Source of the DNA: Aphrocallistes beatrix
Taxonomy: Eukaryota > Porifera > Hexactinellida > Sceptrulophora > Aphrocallistidae
DNA length: 64,000 nucleotides
Reading direction: 5' to 3'
Assembly: GCA_963281255.1 (NCBI GenBank)
Contig: OY725499.1
Coordinates: 3,987,148 to 4,051,147 of the forward strand
Positions 11,251-21,108 of this stretch are shown piece after piece. A model generated the notes under the pieces. The model saw nothing but the letters and a program-made list of their open reading frames with translations. It did no database searches and was not told where the DNA came from. The position numbers and the translations under genes are program-made. How positions within the stretch are numbered: position 1 is the first letter of the stretch; each line of letters starts with the position of its first letter.

Positions 11251-11664
11251 AAAATTCATCAAATGGTGTGAAAATATGTATATAAAGGTGTGAAAATATG
11301 CAGATAATCTTTTTTATAGCCATACACTATAATACATTTAAGATATCAAACATAAGTTGTGGCTTTGAACTATTACGTAATAACAATGACGATCTATTGT
11401 AGTGTCGTACAATGGTTTCTATTGTGATAGTGTAGCCATTTATTTTGTATAGAAAAGGTGCGAAAAATTGTTTTCCATTTTTTTTGCAGAGATGTTAAAA
11501 TTTCGCTTAGATCTTAGAACTTAATCGTAGTCATACCATTTGACACCTACATGCCAATTTTCACACCTCTATGACTTCCCAATTCTTCAATCAATTCGAA
11601 CAAACACACACACACAAAAATCCTAGCATTTTAATATATAAGATTTTTGTTTAGATTTTAGAAA

Positions 11665-13533
11665 ATGTCAGACTACAGTTCCCAATCGGACCTTATTTAC
11701 CTGGGCAAACATTTATTACCTGAAGATGTCCAAAAACTCGTAAACCTCCTCAACATTCCTTCTGGCCTCGGCGAAGAGATAACAGATGGAATTAGTCTTT
11801 TGTATACATTGCAAAAGTGGGGGAAACACAGTCCGATTGTTTTTTACAAAGGTTTGCAAGCGATAGGTCGCTCCGATCTACTAGAAAAAGCTGAACAGTA
11901 TCCCTGGTTAGCTTCAAAGTATTCAGTTAAGGAATTATCAGCAGTTAAAAACCTCGTAAAAATTTTAGTTATACTAAGTAACGAAGATTGGCATAGAATT
12001 AATATCGTTGATGCCAAAATTGATGTTTTCATTCCTTTTGGTGCCAAATTGAAATCTCTGCTTCAAGAAGGTTATATAGCTTCAGACCTTACAAAGTTGA
12101 CTCGACTATTTTCAACAATTAAACGAGAAGATATTGCAAATATCGTGCAAGAACATCAAGATCTATTTTCAGGAATTACAGATTTGATAATCCAAAATTG
12201 TATCAACACCTTGATAGAAGATATTGCTATAAGGAATGCTTCCCTCGCGAGACACATGAAACGTCACAAAAAGAAAGTGCAACAAATGCTTGATGATGAA
12301 AAAGAGGTAGATCTTGAATCCGTTTTCGTGCCTCTGATGATTATCAAAGAAGAGCCCAGATCAGTCAATCTAGAGGACGAGATTACTTATAATGATATTG
12401 CATTTATTCATAAAATTGCTAACAAAGAAGTCAATACTACACGCGTAGACTTCGACACTGAATTAAAGGAGTACTCACCCTCGAAACCGGAAATATGGTG
12501 CCTCATCGGGAATCCTGGTAGCGGAAAAACATTCCTTCGCAATTGGATCGGACTCTGTTTCGGACAAGACAAACTTCCACAGTTTTCCTTCGCTGTTTCC
12601 GTTCCCTGTCGGAACTCTGAATGGCACCAAATGGAGAAAAGCAAGAAAGTATCAGTTGGCATTAATTATGAATTTGTCCGAGCCTGGTTATGCTTGTCCT
12701 TGCCAGTCGATGCCAGTTGGTGTTCAGTTCTTGCCGAACATCTCATCGATACAGACGGAGAGGAGCTCCTGATCATCATTGACGGTATTGATGAATTTAC
12801 CAAAGAAGTCCCCTTCGAACGAACACTCCTCTTCCTCCTCCTCACACGAGGATGTCTAACCGCTTCCACCATCATCATAACGACTCGACTTGGTGCTTAT
12901 CTATCAATTTCCTCGAATTTTCAACTGAAAATCGATCGTCTCTATCAGGTGTTAGGATTCTCCCCAGAGAACCGAGACCTCTATTTCCGACTCCAACTGC
13001 CAGAAGAAGGGAAACTGGATCAGTTGGAGGGTTTAATCTACCTCCACGATGAGATCAACCAACTCTCTCTCATCCCCGTAAATGCCTCTCTATTCGCAGC
13101 CCTCGTTCGTAGAAATGATGACGTGAGCACCTTCAGTCTCACACTCCTGTGCACTGAGTTGATCAGTTATCTCATCAGACGACAACTCTCACGAATGAAA
13201 TTTAAGCACCTGGCCAAGAAACAATTATTTTCTCAAATGCATCCAGATGTACTGGATTGTTTGCATCGAATCGGTGAGGTAGCGTATCTCGAAGTGTTCA
13301 GTCCTGAGCTGACCTCGATGAAAGACTTCCGCCTTAAAGTGGACGGAGTAAGTCAGGCATGCCAGTGGTTGGGCCTGACAGAAGAGCACAAGAAGAAGCG
13401 CACTAATGGCGAAGTGTTCTGTGTGTGGTGTTTTTCCCACCGGACCATTCGAGATTTCGTCGGTGCCAACTGGTTGCGCAAATGTTCATGGGGGGGATCA
13501 ATGTTTGAGCACACGCTACATAGCAAACTCTGA
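11665..13533 (+). CDS. NLR-like receptor, death-fold plus NACHT portion (622 aa before a frame break)
   Basis: The N-terminal ~105 residues (from LLPEDVQKLVNLLN) form an all-helical, death-fold-like (DED/death) region. The NACHT domain follows, with Walker A GNPGSGKT at residues 282-289 and Walker B LLIIIDGIDEF at 368-378. HRTIRDFVGANWL near 590-602 matches the end of the NLR helical domain 2 (family pattern HxTIQEFxAAxYL). NLRs are cytosolic sensors that oligomerise through NACHT and signal through the N-terminal death-fold. Immediately after this conserved motif comes a run of seven G (13490-13496). Beyond it this frame gives 14 unrelated residues and stops, while the +1 frame continues into LRR-like sequence. 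The gene is therefore a frameshifted pseudogene, an assembly indel, or (less likely) a recoding site. TTTTAG just before the ATG could be a splice acceptor, so a 5' UTR exon is possible. Confidence 0.8.
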   Translation: MSDYSSQSDLIYLGKHLLPEDVQKLVNLLNIPSGLGEEITDGISLLYTLQKWGKHSPIVFYKGLQAIGRSDLLEKAEQYPWLASKYSVKELSAVKNLVKILVILSNEDWHRINIVDAKIDVFIPFGAKLKSLLQEGYIASDLTKLTRLFSTIKREDIANIVQEHQDLFSGITDLIIQNCINTLIEDIAIRNASLARHMKRHKKKVQQMLDDEKEVDLESVFVPLMIIKEEPRSVNLEDEITYNDIAFIHKIANKEVNTTRVDFDTELKEYSPSKPEIWCLIGNPGSGKTFLRNWIGLCFGQDKLPQFSFAVSVPCRNSEWHQMEKSKKVSVGINYEFVRAWLCLSLPVDASWCSVLAEHLIDTDGEELLIIIDGIDEFTKEVPFERTLLFLLLTRGCLTASTIIITTRLGAYLSISSNFQLKIDRLYQVLGFSPENRDLYFRLQLPEEGKLDQLEGLIYLHDEINQLSLIPVNASLFAALVRRNDDVSTFSLTLLCTELISYLIRRQLSRMKFKHLAKKQLFSQMHPDVLDCLHRIGEVAYLEVFSPELTSMKDFRLKVDGVSQACQWLGLTEEHKKKRTNGEVFCVWCFSHRTIRDFVGANWLRKCSWGGSMFEHTLHSKL

Positions 13534-14875
13534 TGATAACTTTTCTGTATTTAAAAAGGTGCTTCGGTTTTTGTGCGGTTTGTTGGCAGACGATGCGAAA
13601 CTACTTATTTCTATCTTGTTCAAGTATGCACCAACCAAACCTTTGTCCCTACTACATACACCCACGGGGGTTCAACTAAATTTTCTTCCATTTATTGAAT
13701 ATACAGGCTGGACGGAATTTTCTCGACGACAGTTAATGTTTTTTGAAATTTTATTAGAATCGAACTCGATATCAATTTATGAATCGTCATTTTTTATTCG
13801 TTTCCTTCCTCAGTCTCTCTACTTTTATTTTTCGAATTCCATATTGCCTAATGAGTGGGAGTGCTTCATGAAGACTTTGCGTTTTCTCCACTCGATACAA
13901 CTGATCTACATCGAATTACAATATTTCTCTTTGGAACAGTTCAGCTCATTCATAAATCACTTGACTATACCCCTCTGTCATTTAGTGTTGAATTTCTACA
14001 AACAAGATATCTCTACTCTCTCTTCTTTCAGTGAAGTTCTGAGACATAACCCACTTCCACACGACACTAAGCTTAGTTTGATACTTAATGAGTGCGAATT
14101 TAGAGGTATTGAATCGACTGAAAATATTTCATCATTCCATATATTTGAATTAGCCACAAATCTATGCTTAGAAGAGACCCATTTCGCACAGAATTTTCTA
14201 CAGCACACAGTCAGTCGAATAAATTCTACAGAAAACATATTTTTCTTTCCCAATGACCCGATCGAGTATAATAATTTGATTCCACATCTCCATTCTGCTA
14301 TGAAACTCACTGCGTTACATCTCTATAACATTAGTGGACACGAGCAACAATTACGAACTCTCCTACCTCGGCTCTCCAATCTTCAGGAGATAACGCTGTA
14401 TCAAGGAGATTGCCACTCACTGCTTCCATGCATTAGCAGTCTATCCCAGCTGAACCATCTCAATATAACTTCCACTTTTCGACCAACAGAAATCGGGCTT
14501 GGATTCCATCTTTTACGAGTAATGAATGCCAGCAGACTATTTCTGCGAGATCTGTCATTATCTCATATAGACTGTATTGGACGAGTAGGTATAAACAACT
14601 TTTTCAGTTTACTATCCAGATGCAATAACTTGGTTTATTTACAATTATCGAATGCGAAACTCCAATGCCGTGATTTAGTTCTCTTTGGTGAGATCGTCAG
14701 GAAGCTCAGATCCTTAGTATTTTTTGGTTTGTATGGAGTTCGTCCAGGCATCATATTACCTCTGTGCAAGGACTCATTCTTCATCCTAATATCCGCTGTC
14801 TGGAACTATGGCACTGCCTGGATTCACGTTCCTGCAATTTCCTCACATACCTCATTCCAACTATCCCGCAGTTGA
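13406..14875 (+). CDS. NLR-like receptor, leucine-rich-repeat portion (second frame)
   Basis: This open frame overlaps the NACHT frame and becomes the plausible reading after the seven-G run at 13490-13496. The first about 30 codons (13406-13489) are out-of-frame noise. From about 13497 the sequence continues an NLR C-terminus (LRFLCGLLADDAK, typical of the post-NACHT helices). Irregular leucine-rich repeats follow in its second half, for example LTALHLYNISG, LSNLQEITLYQG and NNLVYLQLSNAKL. LRRs in NLRs sense ligand or hold the protein inactive. The last about 40 residues (after about 14740) lose LRR character and the frame stops at 14875, while the adjacent frame resumes LRR sequence. Best read as the middle third of the same gene. 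Confidence 0.7.
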   Translation: MAKCSVCGVFPTGPFEISSVPTGCANVHGGDQCLSTRYIANSDDNFSVFKKVLRFLCGLLADDAKLLISILFKYAPTKPLSLLHTPTGVQLNFLPFIEYTGWTEFSRRQLMFFEILLESNSISIYESSFFIRFLPQSLYFYFSNSILPNEWECFMKTLRFLHSIQLIYIELQYFSLEQFSSFINHLTIPLCHLVLNFYKQDISTLSSFSEVLRHNPLPHDTKLSLILNECEFRGIESTENISSFHIFELATNLCLEETHFAQNFLQHTVSRINSTENIFFFPNDPIEYNNLIPHLHSAMKLTALHLYNISGHEQQLRTLLPRLSNLQEITLYQGDCHSLLPCISSLSQLNHLNITSTFRPTEIGLGFHLLRVMNASRLFLRDLSLSHIDCIGRVGINNFFSLLSRCNNLVYLQLSNAKLQCRDLVLFGEIVRKLRSLVFFGLYGVRPGIILPLCKDSFFILISAVWNYGTAWIHVPAISSHTSFQLSRS

Positions 14876-14988
14876 AAATTCTTGACATTAGCCATAACAA
14901 CCTCTCTTTACCATATCCCGATCCACTCATACTTCTCAAGGAAACAGCTTTAAAGTTTTATTTTTTAACTCTCAAGCTTTCAGATTAA
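14764..14988 (+). CDS. NLR-like receptor, last LRR segment (third frame)
   Basis: The frame opens without its own ATG. It reads as LRR continuation (NIRCLELWHCLD, then LKILDISHNNLSLP, a textbook LRR) and ends at 14988. The shift from the previous frame must lie around 14735-14760 and corresponds to one inserted or two deleted bases. No intron with GT-AG borders fits that small interval. With the two upstream frames it would complete a receptor of roughly 1100 residues. Confidence 0.65.
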   Translation: MQGLILHPNIRCLELWHCLDSRSCNFLTYLIPTIPQLKILDISHNNLSLPYPDPLILLKETALKFYFLTLKLSD

Positions 14989-15656
14989 TGCATCGCCACC
15001 TCAGCCTTGTGTGTTTATCTGTTTATCCCTCCACATATTTGTTTACTAGGAATTTAGTAGGTGGTTGTCTTTGTAATGAAAAATGTATCAAATTGTTTTT
15101 GTGATTGTTACTATTGGGTATGCTACTTTATTATCTGATCAGCATGTTAAAGGTGTGAAAATATGAATGTAAATGAAAAAGAAGTTGATAAAAAATCAAA
15201 CAATTCATATAATAATACATACAAGTATGAACATCTGCTTCATGAAATAATGGAGAATATATTTGGTAAGATTCGGGATATTCTCTTCATACTAGATTCA
15301 ACATTGTTTCGTTCAAAAGTTTGTACAACATTCTATCGTGCAAGGTTCTACATCGTTGAGTACCACAACACTTTGTTCGATGTAGTACGTTTCACTTTAC
15401 TGAATGCAATAGTAGCATGGAACAAATTTGAATATGAATAGTGTGCTTATAGATTTATCTTTTGATTGATTATTAGCTTTTATACAATCTATTTTCACGA
15501 TGCCCACCTTTCTGCTCCTAGATGTGCGAAAAATAAGGACAATGCAATTTAAATATTACTCTTGTAAGTCAATTAAGATCCATTACTTAACTTTATAATG
15601 ATCTGTTTGCGTTGTGGTCTACAAAAATGAACATTAATCATATTATTTACCTTTAA

Positions 15657-15765
15657 ATGGCGCTAGATTTTTGCTAACTCATTTCCGGTTAAGTCATTTT
15701 GGGCGGGGAAACCTTAGAAGTGTGGGGTCTTTACTATAAATAGAAATGACCCCAGGTAATCTAAC
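15657..15765 (+). repeat. Dispersed TATA-bearing repeat, copy 1
   Basis: Contains GCTAACTCATTTCCGGTTAA, then TTTTGGGCGGGGAAACC, GGGGTCTTTACTATAAATAG and ACCCCAGGTAAT. Near-identical copies lie at 16033-16142, 43722-43830 and 62447-62543. Shorter inverted matches lie near 29575-29632. The CTATAAATAG in a constant context looks like an embedded core promoter, perhaps from an LTR or other element end. Confidence 0.75.
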
Positions 15766-16032
15766 GGTTAAGGCTAGACACATAGGCGGAAAGTTAAGGA
15801 ATAACTTAAATCGGGATAAGTCTCCAGGAACGGAATGGTTCCCATACATAAAAGTGTCCCGATTAAGCGGAGTCATCCAAACTTACTTAGTATATCCTCG
15901 GTCTTGAAGTATATGGATTGAGTCTAATTGAATCTCGTAATTCATATCCATGGTAGCTTTTATTAATTGAATCCAATAATACCATTATGCTAAAAGAAGA
16001 TGTCAGTTTATTGGATACAATATATATATCCC

Positions 16033-16142
16033 TTAAATGGAGCTATATTTTTGCTAACTCATTTCCGGTTAAGTCATTTTGGGCGGGGAAACCTTAGTAG
16101 TGTGGGGTCTTTGCTATAAATAGAAATATCCCCAGGTAATTT
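16033..16142 (+). repeat. Dispersed TATA-bearing repeat, copy 2
   Basis: Same sequence as copy 1, with CTATAAATAG at about 16114. It is followed at about 16165 by an inverted partial match (TTCCCCGCCCAAAATGGCTT), so the GGGCGGGGAA segment is present in both orientations within 120 bp. Confidence 0.75.
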
Positions 16143-16239
16143 AATAACCTGCGGTTGGCTTAGTATGGCTTCCCCGCCCAAAATGGCTTAAAACGGAAAT
16201 GACGTCACAAAACACCTCGCCAAGCGCGGGTTTAATAAG

Positions 16240-16813
16240 GGGTTATAATATATATAGTGATAATTTGGTAAACAATTCTAGTGCTGAAACGAATATTCGA
16301 ACATTCGTTCGTTTAGATGACGTGAGCATTTTTCAGCCTACATCGTTTACCAAACCAATCTGTAATATTTCAACTGTTCGGTGGAATCATAGACTAGTCG
16401 GCCTGATCGTTACTAGTGAGGTTTCGTCCCATCTCAGGGGCTCATCAGGAGGGTGACCTTGACCCCGTGATCCTATCTTGGTTCCTTATTAACCACAGTC
16501 CTCGACTGTGCCTCCTGCCGCTACACCTCTGCCTCATAGGTCTTACCCGCGGCCCCGAAACTACACAATCCTAGTTTTCAAGCATTGAGGAGTAATCCTC
16601 AAATATGTTTTAAAGAATAAGGTTAAAATTATCCACAAAGTAAACTCCTCACAATAATTCACAATAAGTACAAAAATTTATCCTTTTTCGACTGAAGAAC
16701 TCAAAAATGCCACAATTAATTGCAATATTTCCCATTTAATGCAAACGAATGGTCATTTTGGAACAAAAAAATATTCGTTAGGATCATTCATTTCGAACTA
16801 ATATCTGAATATT
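16240..16813 (+). repeat. Host repeat R1, left part (interrupted by transposon)
   Basis: From TATATATAGTGATAATTTGG to CTGAATATT this matches 62552-63101 closely, with occasional substitutions and small indels. It includes a GC-richer block (GAGGTTTCGTCCCATCTCAG onward). The match resumes at 21113. R1 is about 1.2 kb when uninterrupted and I cannot assign it to a superfamily. No coding sequence was recognised. Confidence 0.85.
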
Positions 16814-16817
16814 GAGG

Positions 16818-16945
16818 TAACAAAAAGTACGGAGAGCATGCTCTTTAGGTACGGAGAGCATGCTCCTTAGGTACGGAGAGCATGCTCCTTAGAAGTACTA
16901 CAGAGAGCATGCTCCTTAGAAGTACGGAGAGCATGCTCCTTAGAA
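16818..16945 (+). repeat. Left terminal array of the transposon, five palindromic units
   Basis: GAGCATGCTC occurs at 16834, 16856, 16878, 16905 and 16929. Each copy is embedded in GTACGGAGAGCATGCTCCTT and the spacing is 22, 22, 27 and 24 bp. The array is the inverted counterpart of 20975-21108. Such arrays could be transposase-binding sites. Confidence 0.85.
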
Positions 16946-17087
16946 TTATATATTGTAGTACTAGTCAATATAATATTTTAAAATCGTTTTCACTTTATGT
17001 AACGATAACTGCATTTCTGGTATAATGGAATTTTTAAGATGTGGTAAAGAATTTGCATGCCCTATAATCAATACCTTACCGCTATAG

Positions 17088-17207
17088 TGGTTGTGAAGCT
17101 GTTATAAAATACTATGACCAAGATATATATTATGTGGTTTCCAAACAGCACTTGTTTAGAAACCACATAAAATATGTCTTGGTTTTAGAAGTTCACAAGT
17201 ATCACAA
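17088..17207. repeat. Long hairpin inside the transposon
   Basis: The arms start GTGGTTGTGAAGCTG and end at the complementary CACAACCAC. ATTATGTGGTTTC pairs with GAAACCACATAAA around a short loop. It lies just upstream of the plus-strand gene and within 150 bp of the left terminal array. Confidence 0.7.
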
Positions 17208-17282
17208 CCACCAACCACATAAATAGATGAGTGAATAACTGTCGCAAACTGTTTTATTTTATAAGTATAATACTTATTTGTA

Positions 17283-18605
17283 ATGTCGAATAATCGAGGA
17301 GCTGATAAAGTACATCTGACTGAACTTGCACCTGTCTCAAGTAAAAGGAGGCGTACAGAAGAACTATCTCTCTCTCAACTCCAAATAGAAGACTTTTCAA
17401 TAAGTAAATCAGACTATCCATCAACTATCCGTAAGTTGTATTCGTAATATGCATATTAAAAACATTTTCAGCATCTGTATAGCAGAAACTAAGTTAGAAA
17501 CAGGGCAGATAGTACTAAGTTAAATTATTTAATAGACGAGCTTCCATACGACTGTGATGGACCTCAGGCCAATGCAGATCATGGAATGGCTCTGCATATT
17601 CTAAATCTCTCACCTGTTGATCGATATATACATTCTCTTCTCCATAATGGAAAATTATGGAAATTGACAAATACACGGATAATAGCTATGTGTGATGATG
17701 TAGACGATGAAGGTATTTATTTTCTTTGAAAATATTTTTATTTATTTACGATCAAGTAGAATCAATTTTGTTTTCATTCATTTAGAGAAACGAACCCTCT
17801 GTCCGTCTACAATTGTAATAATCGATTCATTACTATGTACAGCATGCAGAGATAAGCAGTGTCTACATGCTAAAGCCGCCCAGCTAGCAATTGATGATCA
17901 TTTATTTCAAGAGGTTGATGCGAAAAACCATGCAGGATTTGATATTCACTTTTTGACTGAAAATTCTGCAATATTAGCCGACGCTTCTACTTTTCACCTT
18001 TTCAATTGCAAGGTAACTAGAAGTTATTAATAATTATAACATAAATTTACGGTTGGTTTAATTTTTTACAAAGCACGCTTCGCGCACTTGCATAGCAGGG
18101 AAATTAAGATATCCACATACGTCATTTCTTTGAAGTATTACTTTGCAGAACATGCATAAAGCCCTGTAACCTTAAATCGTCATTTCTAGAAATGTTACCG
18201 CTTTCTATACCTAATTGTGGAGACTATAGTGAACAGAAATATGAATCAATTTCTCGTACCCCAATTCCAATACGCCTTGATGATAATCTTTCCAGTGTCT
18301 ATGATAATCAGCTGAAGTATGGGCTTCAATTACCTTATGATATTAAGCCTGAAAAAATGAACTGTGTCAATGGTTATCCATTTCGTGATCTAAAGCCAGC
18401 ACGTTCAGCGAAAGGAATCATTATATACACTGATAGTGATGTAATTTCATTAGCAGGCCATCAAGGTACTGTTACTAATTGATTTATAATAAACTTGCAG
18501 TATATTATGTTTTAATTCTTCATATATTTAGTATTCAATGGGACTTGCACTGGTAAATGTAGATGTTTCGCCGTCTATGATGGATCATCTGATTTGAACT
18601 TCTGA
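17283..18605 (+). CDS. Spliced transposon-borne gene, function unrecognised; one junction does not fit
   Basis: ATG at 17283. Proposed exons are 17283-17430 (ends before GTAAGT), 17536-17712, 17786-18012, about 18190-18465 and 18532-18605 (TGA). The first three join in frame, and exons 4 and 5 join in frame. The exon 3 to exon 4 phase does not match with the visible acceptors at 18149 or 18190, so an exon is missed or the gene has decayed. The N-terminus holds a basic KRRR stretch like a nuclear signal. Exon 3 has CTACRDKQCLHAK, a Cys/His pattern, and the C-terminus has NGTCTGKCRCF then VYDGSSDLNF. The pattern loosely resembles parts of KDZ-associated proteins, which is a guess. Its 3' end overlaps the protease gene's 3' end by 31 bases, tail to tail. 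Confidence 0.45.
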
Positions 18606-20477
18606 CAATTAGTACACTTTGCGAGGTAGTTGAAGGCGTACTCTGGTAACCGACAGACACAAATTAAGGGAATCGTGATTTGCGTCCTCCTTTTATCAGA
18701 TCTCTTCACTGCAACACTTGGAAAGGCAGTCAGATGTTTCGCTTCTAGACACTTTTTGAGATGCTGCCTCATTCGGTTTTGACGCCATTTCACACTCGTT
18801 GGATTGCCACCTAGTGCCACCGTAAGGCATACAGCAGCGGCGAATAAGCCGCAATCAGCACCGCCCTGCTGCTGCTGGATCGGCTCGATTATTACATCAA
18901 GTTCATCTCTTAGTTCTCTTCGGTAGAGCGATGCAAGTTGGGCCTTAATTTCTATATTCAAATAGCCACGGTATAATGAATCGTATAGGAACACCTGATC
19001 TGACTCGCTCCTCGATACAATCCAGTGTAATGAGCCATCGTGATGGATTTGGATGCTCTGTGTTTCGGCGGGGATAAATTGACGTTTCTGAAAAGCACAA
19101 TGTTAAGTTTACAATTATAGTACGCTTCTAAATATTCCGTCATTGAAATGTCAATAACTTACTTGACTTAGAATCGTATCTTGCAAACCACGAACGTGCA
19201 GAAATTGATTGAGTAACAGCACCTATAATATCAATATTTGTCTTAATTAAGTTCATGTCTAATTTATTATTTATGTTATGTTATAGTATGCATATGCCCA
19301 AACTATTGAATAAATTATTTGGAGTACGATTTATAATTTAAATTCTTACACTGAAAACGTTCATTGTCACATCTGTCAAAAGTGTATTCTCGTGGCTTAG
19401 CTCGTGTAAAGCAACCTTCATGTCCCCATCAGATATACTACTTCTGTTTGAAAGAACATCTTGTGCCGTACCAATTTCTCGCTCTGAAGAGTGAAAAGTG
19501 CAATCGGGTTGCTGAACTCTTTCCGTGGCTATTGACATAGCTATTTCAATAAACAATATAATTATAATCAAATGAATTCGATTAGTTTTAGTAAAAGAAT
19601 TATCACATACTTTGAGTATTCTTCACAGGGGTATCAGCTATTAAGGGAAATAAATGAGTGGGTTGTCGAGGTGGTTGTATAGATAGGCAACTATCTTCAC
19701 TTAACGAGCAAGATTCTGCAAAAAACTCCAGGCTAACAGGGTCAGGTAAGACAATTTTATCACCATCAGAATCAGATGAGACTACATCATCAACAACTAG
19801 TTGACTTTCTCTTTTGGGACTTGAGTGCGGAGATCTGTCTCGAATTTCACTTGAAACTGGCTCAATACCCTTATACGCGTTAAGTATTGCCACTAAAACA
19901 TTAGCCTTGGAATTTCTGACATTACTAAAAGGGTATTTATTTGGCCACCAGTTCGGTTTGAGAGTCGAATTCCCCCAGAAAAATCGTTTCCGACCTGAAA
20001 CAAAAAATAATATCTGTTAAGGCTCTGAAATAATTACGTAATGGCTATTACGAGCCCTTCGTTAGGCTAAAAATACATTTCAGAAAATATTTAAAACTTG
20101 CCGATAGATCGCTGCGTGACTAGAACCACCAGTTTGCGAAGAATAGGAACACTTAGAGTAGAAAAATTCCCTTCTGAAAGTAACCTTAGATCATTTCTAT
20201 CCTGATCAGGTTTGGTCAAGGGTTCGTTTACTCGCCCCGATCGGTGAACTGAAGATATCAAGGCCTGCCACACCTCCTCTTTGTGCTTCGATGCAAACTC
20301 CTTAAAAGGTTCTGCTCCGAAGACATTCACTTGCCCGTTCCAAGTGAAAGTTGCCCCTATAGCCTCTCCTGTGACTTTGGAGAACAATTCCAGAGCATTC
20401 TGCAAGTGTTGACGCGCGTTAGATTTCGTCACTCGCGGCATAGCTGTATTTACATACAAGTATGTTGGGCATGTCAA
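18575..20477 (-). CDS. C48/Ulp1-like cysteine protease of a DNA transposon (5 exons, about 507 aa)
   Basis: Exons in order: 20477-20102, 19994-19611, 19540-19350, 19222-19163, 19087-18575. All junctions keep phase and the total is 1524 nt. Intron 1 begins with GCAAGT, a GC-AG intron, and only this donor keeps the frame open. The second Met (20441, MPRVTKSNARQ) may be the real start (495 aa). Exon 2 contains a Trp-rich motif, FFWGN...NWWPNKYPF. The C-terminal half is a Ulp1-type cysteine protease: SLHWIV (H358), FLYDS (D373) and QQGGADCGLFA (C416, with a glutamine six residues earlier as expected for the oxyanion hole). The tail CVCRLPE...KCTNCQKF looks like half of a PHD-like zinc finger. All catalytic residues are present, so the protein could be active. 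In transposons such domains may process element proteins or remove SUMO-like modifiers, but no substrate can be inferred. Confidence 0.8.
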
Positions 20478-20974
20478 GTATTGAAAAGTTTATTTGAGAA
20501 TTAAGAAAGTTTGTAAACACACTCGTATACATAGATAATTTATGTAAGTTAACTGACAAGAATAGCTATTTTAATTATTAATTAAGAGATGCATTATAAA
20601 CTAATAGTACTAAAGGCCTATTTAAATTGAATAACATACTAATCTACTTGGGTGGGTTTGTTCACACTTGCGGAAACACAACTAGGCTAGCTACGAAACT
20701 CCTAACAAAAATGTACCTTATTGCGCGGATATGTAAGCATAATTAATCCAGACATCCCTAGAAGCGCCGATATTTTTTTAATTAATCTTAATTTCCTGAT
20801 AAAATATAAGAATGATATCTAAACAAACTTCATTGAAATAGTACTCCTTGAAATTAAATACGTAGTTATTTGATTGCATAGCTCGCATTTCCTACTTTCT
20901 AAGTGCGCTCACAGCACTTCTATGAAGTTAATTAATAATAATTTATTATGCGCTCCGTACTTTTAAGAAGTTGT

Positions 20975-21108
20975 TCTTTGTACTTCTAAGGAGCATGCTC
21001 TCCGTACTTCTAAGGAGCATGCTCTCTGTACTTCTAAGGAGCATGCTCTCCGTACCTAAGGAGCATGCTCTCCGTACCTAAGGAGCATGCTCTCCGTACT
21101 TTTTGTTA
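20975..21108 (-). repeat. Right terminal array of the transposon, five palindromic units
   Basis: GAGCATGCTC occurs at 20991, 21015, 21039, 21061 and 21083 with spacing 24, 24, 22 and 22 bp. This mirrors the left array, including the order of the longer (AGAAGTAC) and shorter (AGGTAC) linkers. Confidence 0.85.

Larger units (their letters stand above)
7506..11664. other. Gene-poor spacer between GTPase and NLR, rich in small repeats
   Basis: I find no credible coding region. It holds a 108-bp hairpin (7592-7699), a hAT-like MITE (7781-7934), two more terminal-repeat remnants (7986-8365, 8379-8500), a Tigger-like MITE (9146-9333), a GC-rich hairpin cluster (10735-10815) and a three-unit tandem repeat (about 10850-11250). 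A short open frame at 8647-8907 has no recognisable features. The stretch 9334-10730 shows nothing I can name. Confidence 0.6.
14989..16813. other. Spacer 3' of the NLR gene; TATA-bearing repeats and left half of host repeat
   Basis: There is no supported gene. A 92-codon open frame at 15163-15441 has no recognisable motif. Two copies of a dispersed about 110-bp repeat (15657-15765, 16033-16142) are present. A solo end of the Tigger-like MITE (CCCGATTAAGCGGAGTC) lies near 15848. The left part of the host repeat interrupted by the transposon begins near 16240. Confidence 0.55.

Noticed and set aside
13406..13489. First 28 codons of the second NLR frame as a separate N-terminus
   Set aside because: This stretch overlaps the conserved helical-domain motif read in the first frame, so it is shadow sequence; the second frame becomes meaningful only after the G run.
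15163..15441. 92-codon open frame after the NLR
   Set aside because: No recognisable domain, no splice or promoter support; too short to claim.
16450..16570. Possible tRNA-derived SINE head in the GC-richer block of R1
   Set aside because: No acceptable A and B box spacing or cloverleaf could be drawn by eye.
16818..16945. Possible CRISPR-like array
   Set aside because: Regular repeats but spacers are absent or 1-5 bp, the unit is palindromic, the array is mirrored at the other end of a transposon, and the DNA is eukaryotic.
18958..19143. 61-codon minus-strand open frame
   Set aside because: It is a different frame over the protease exon 5 and intron; the protease reading has the conserved His-Trp and Asp.
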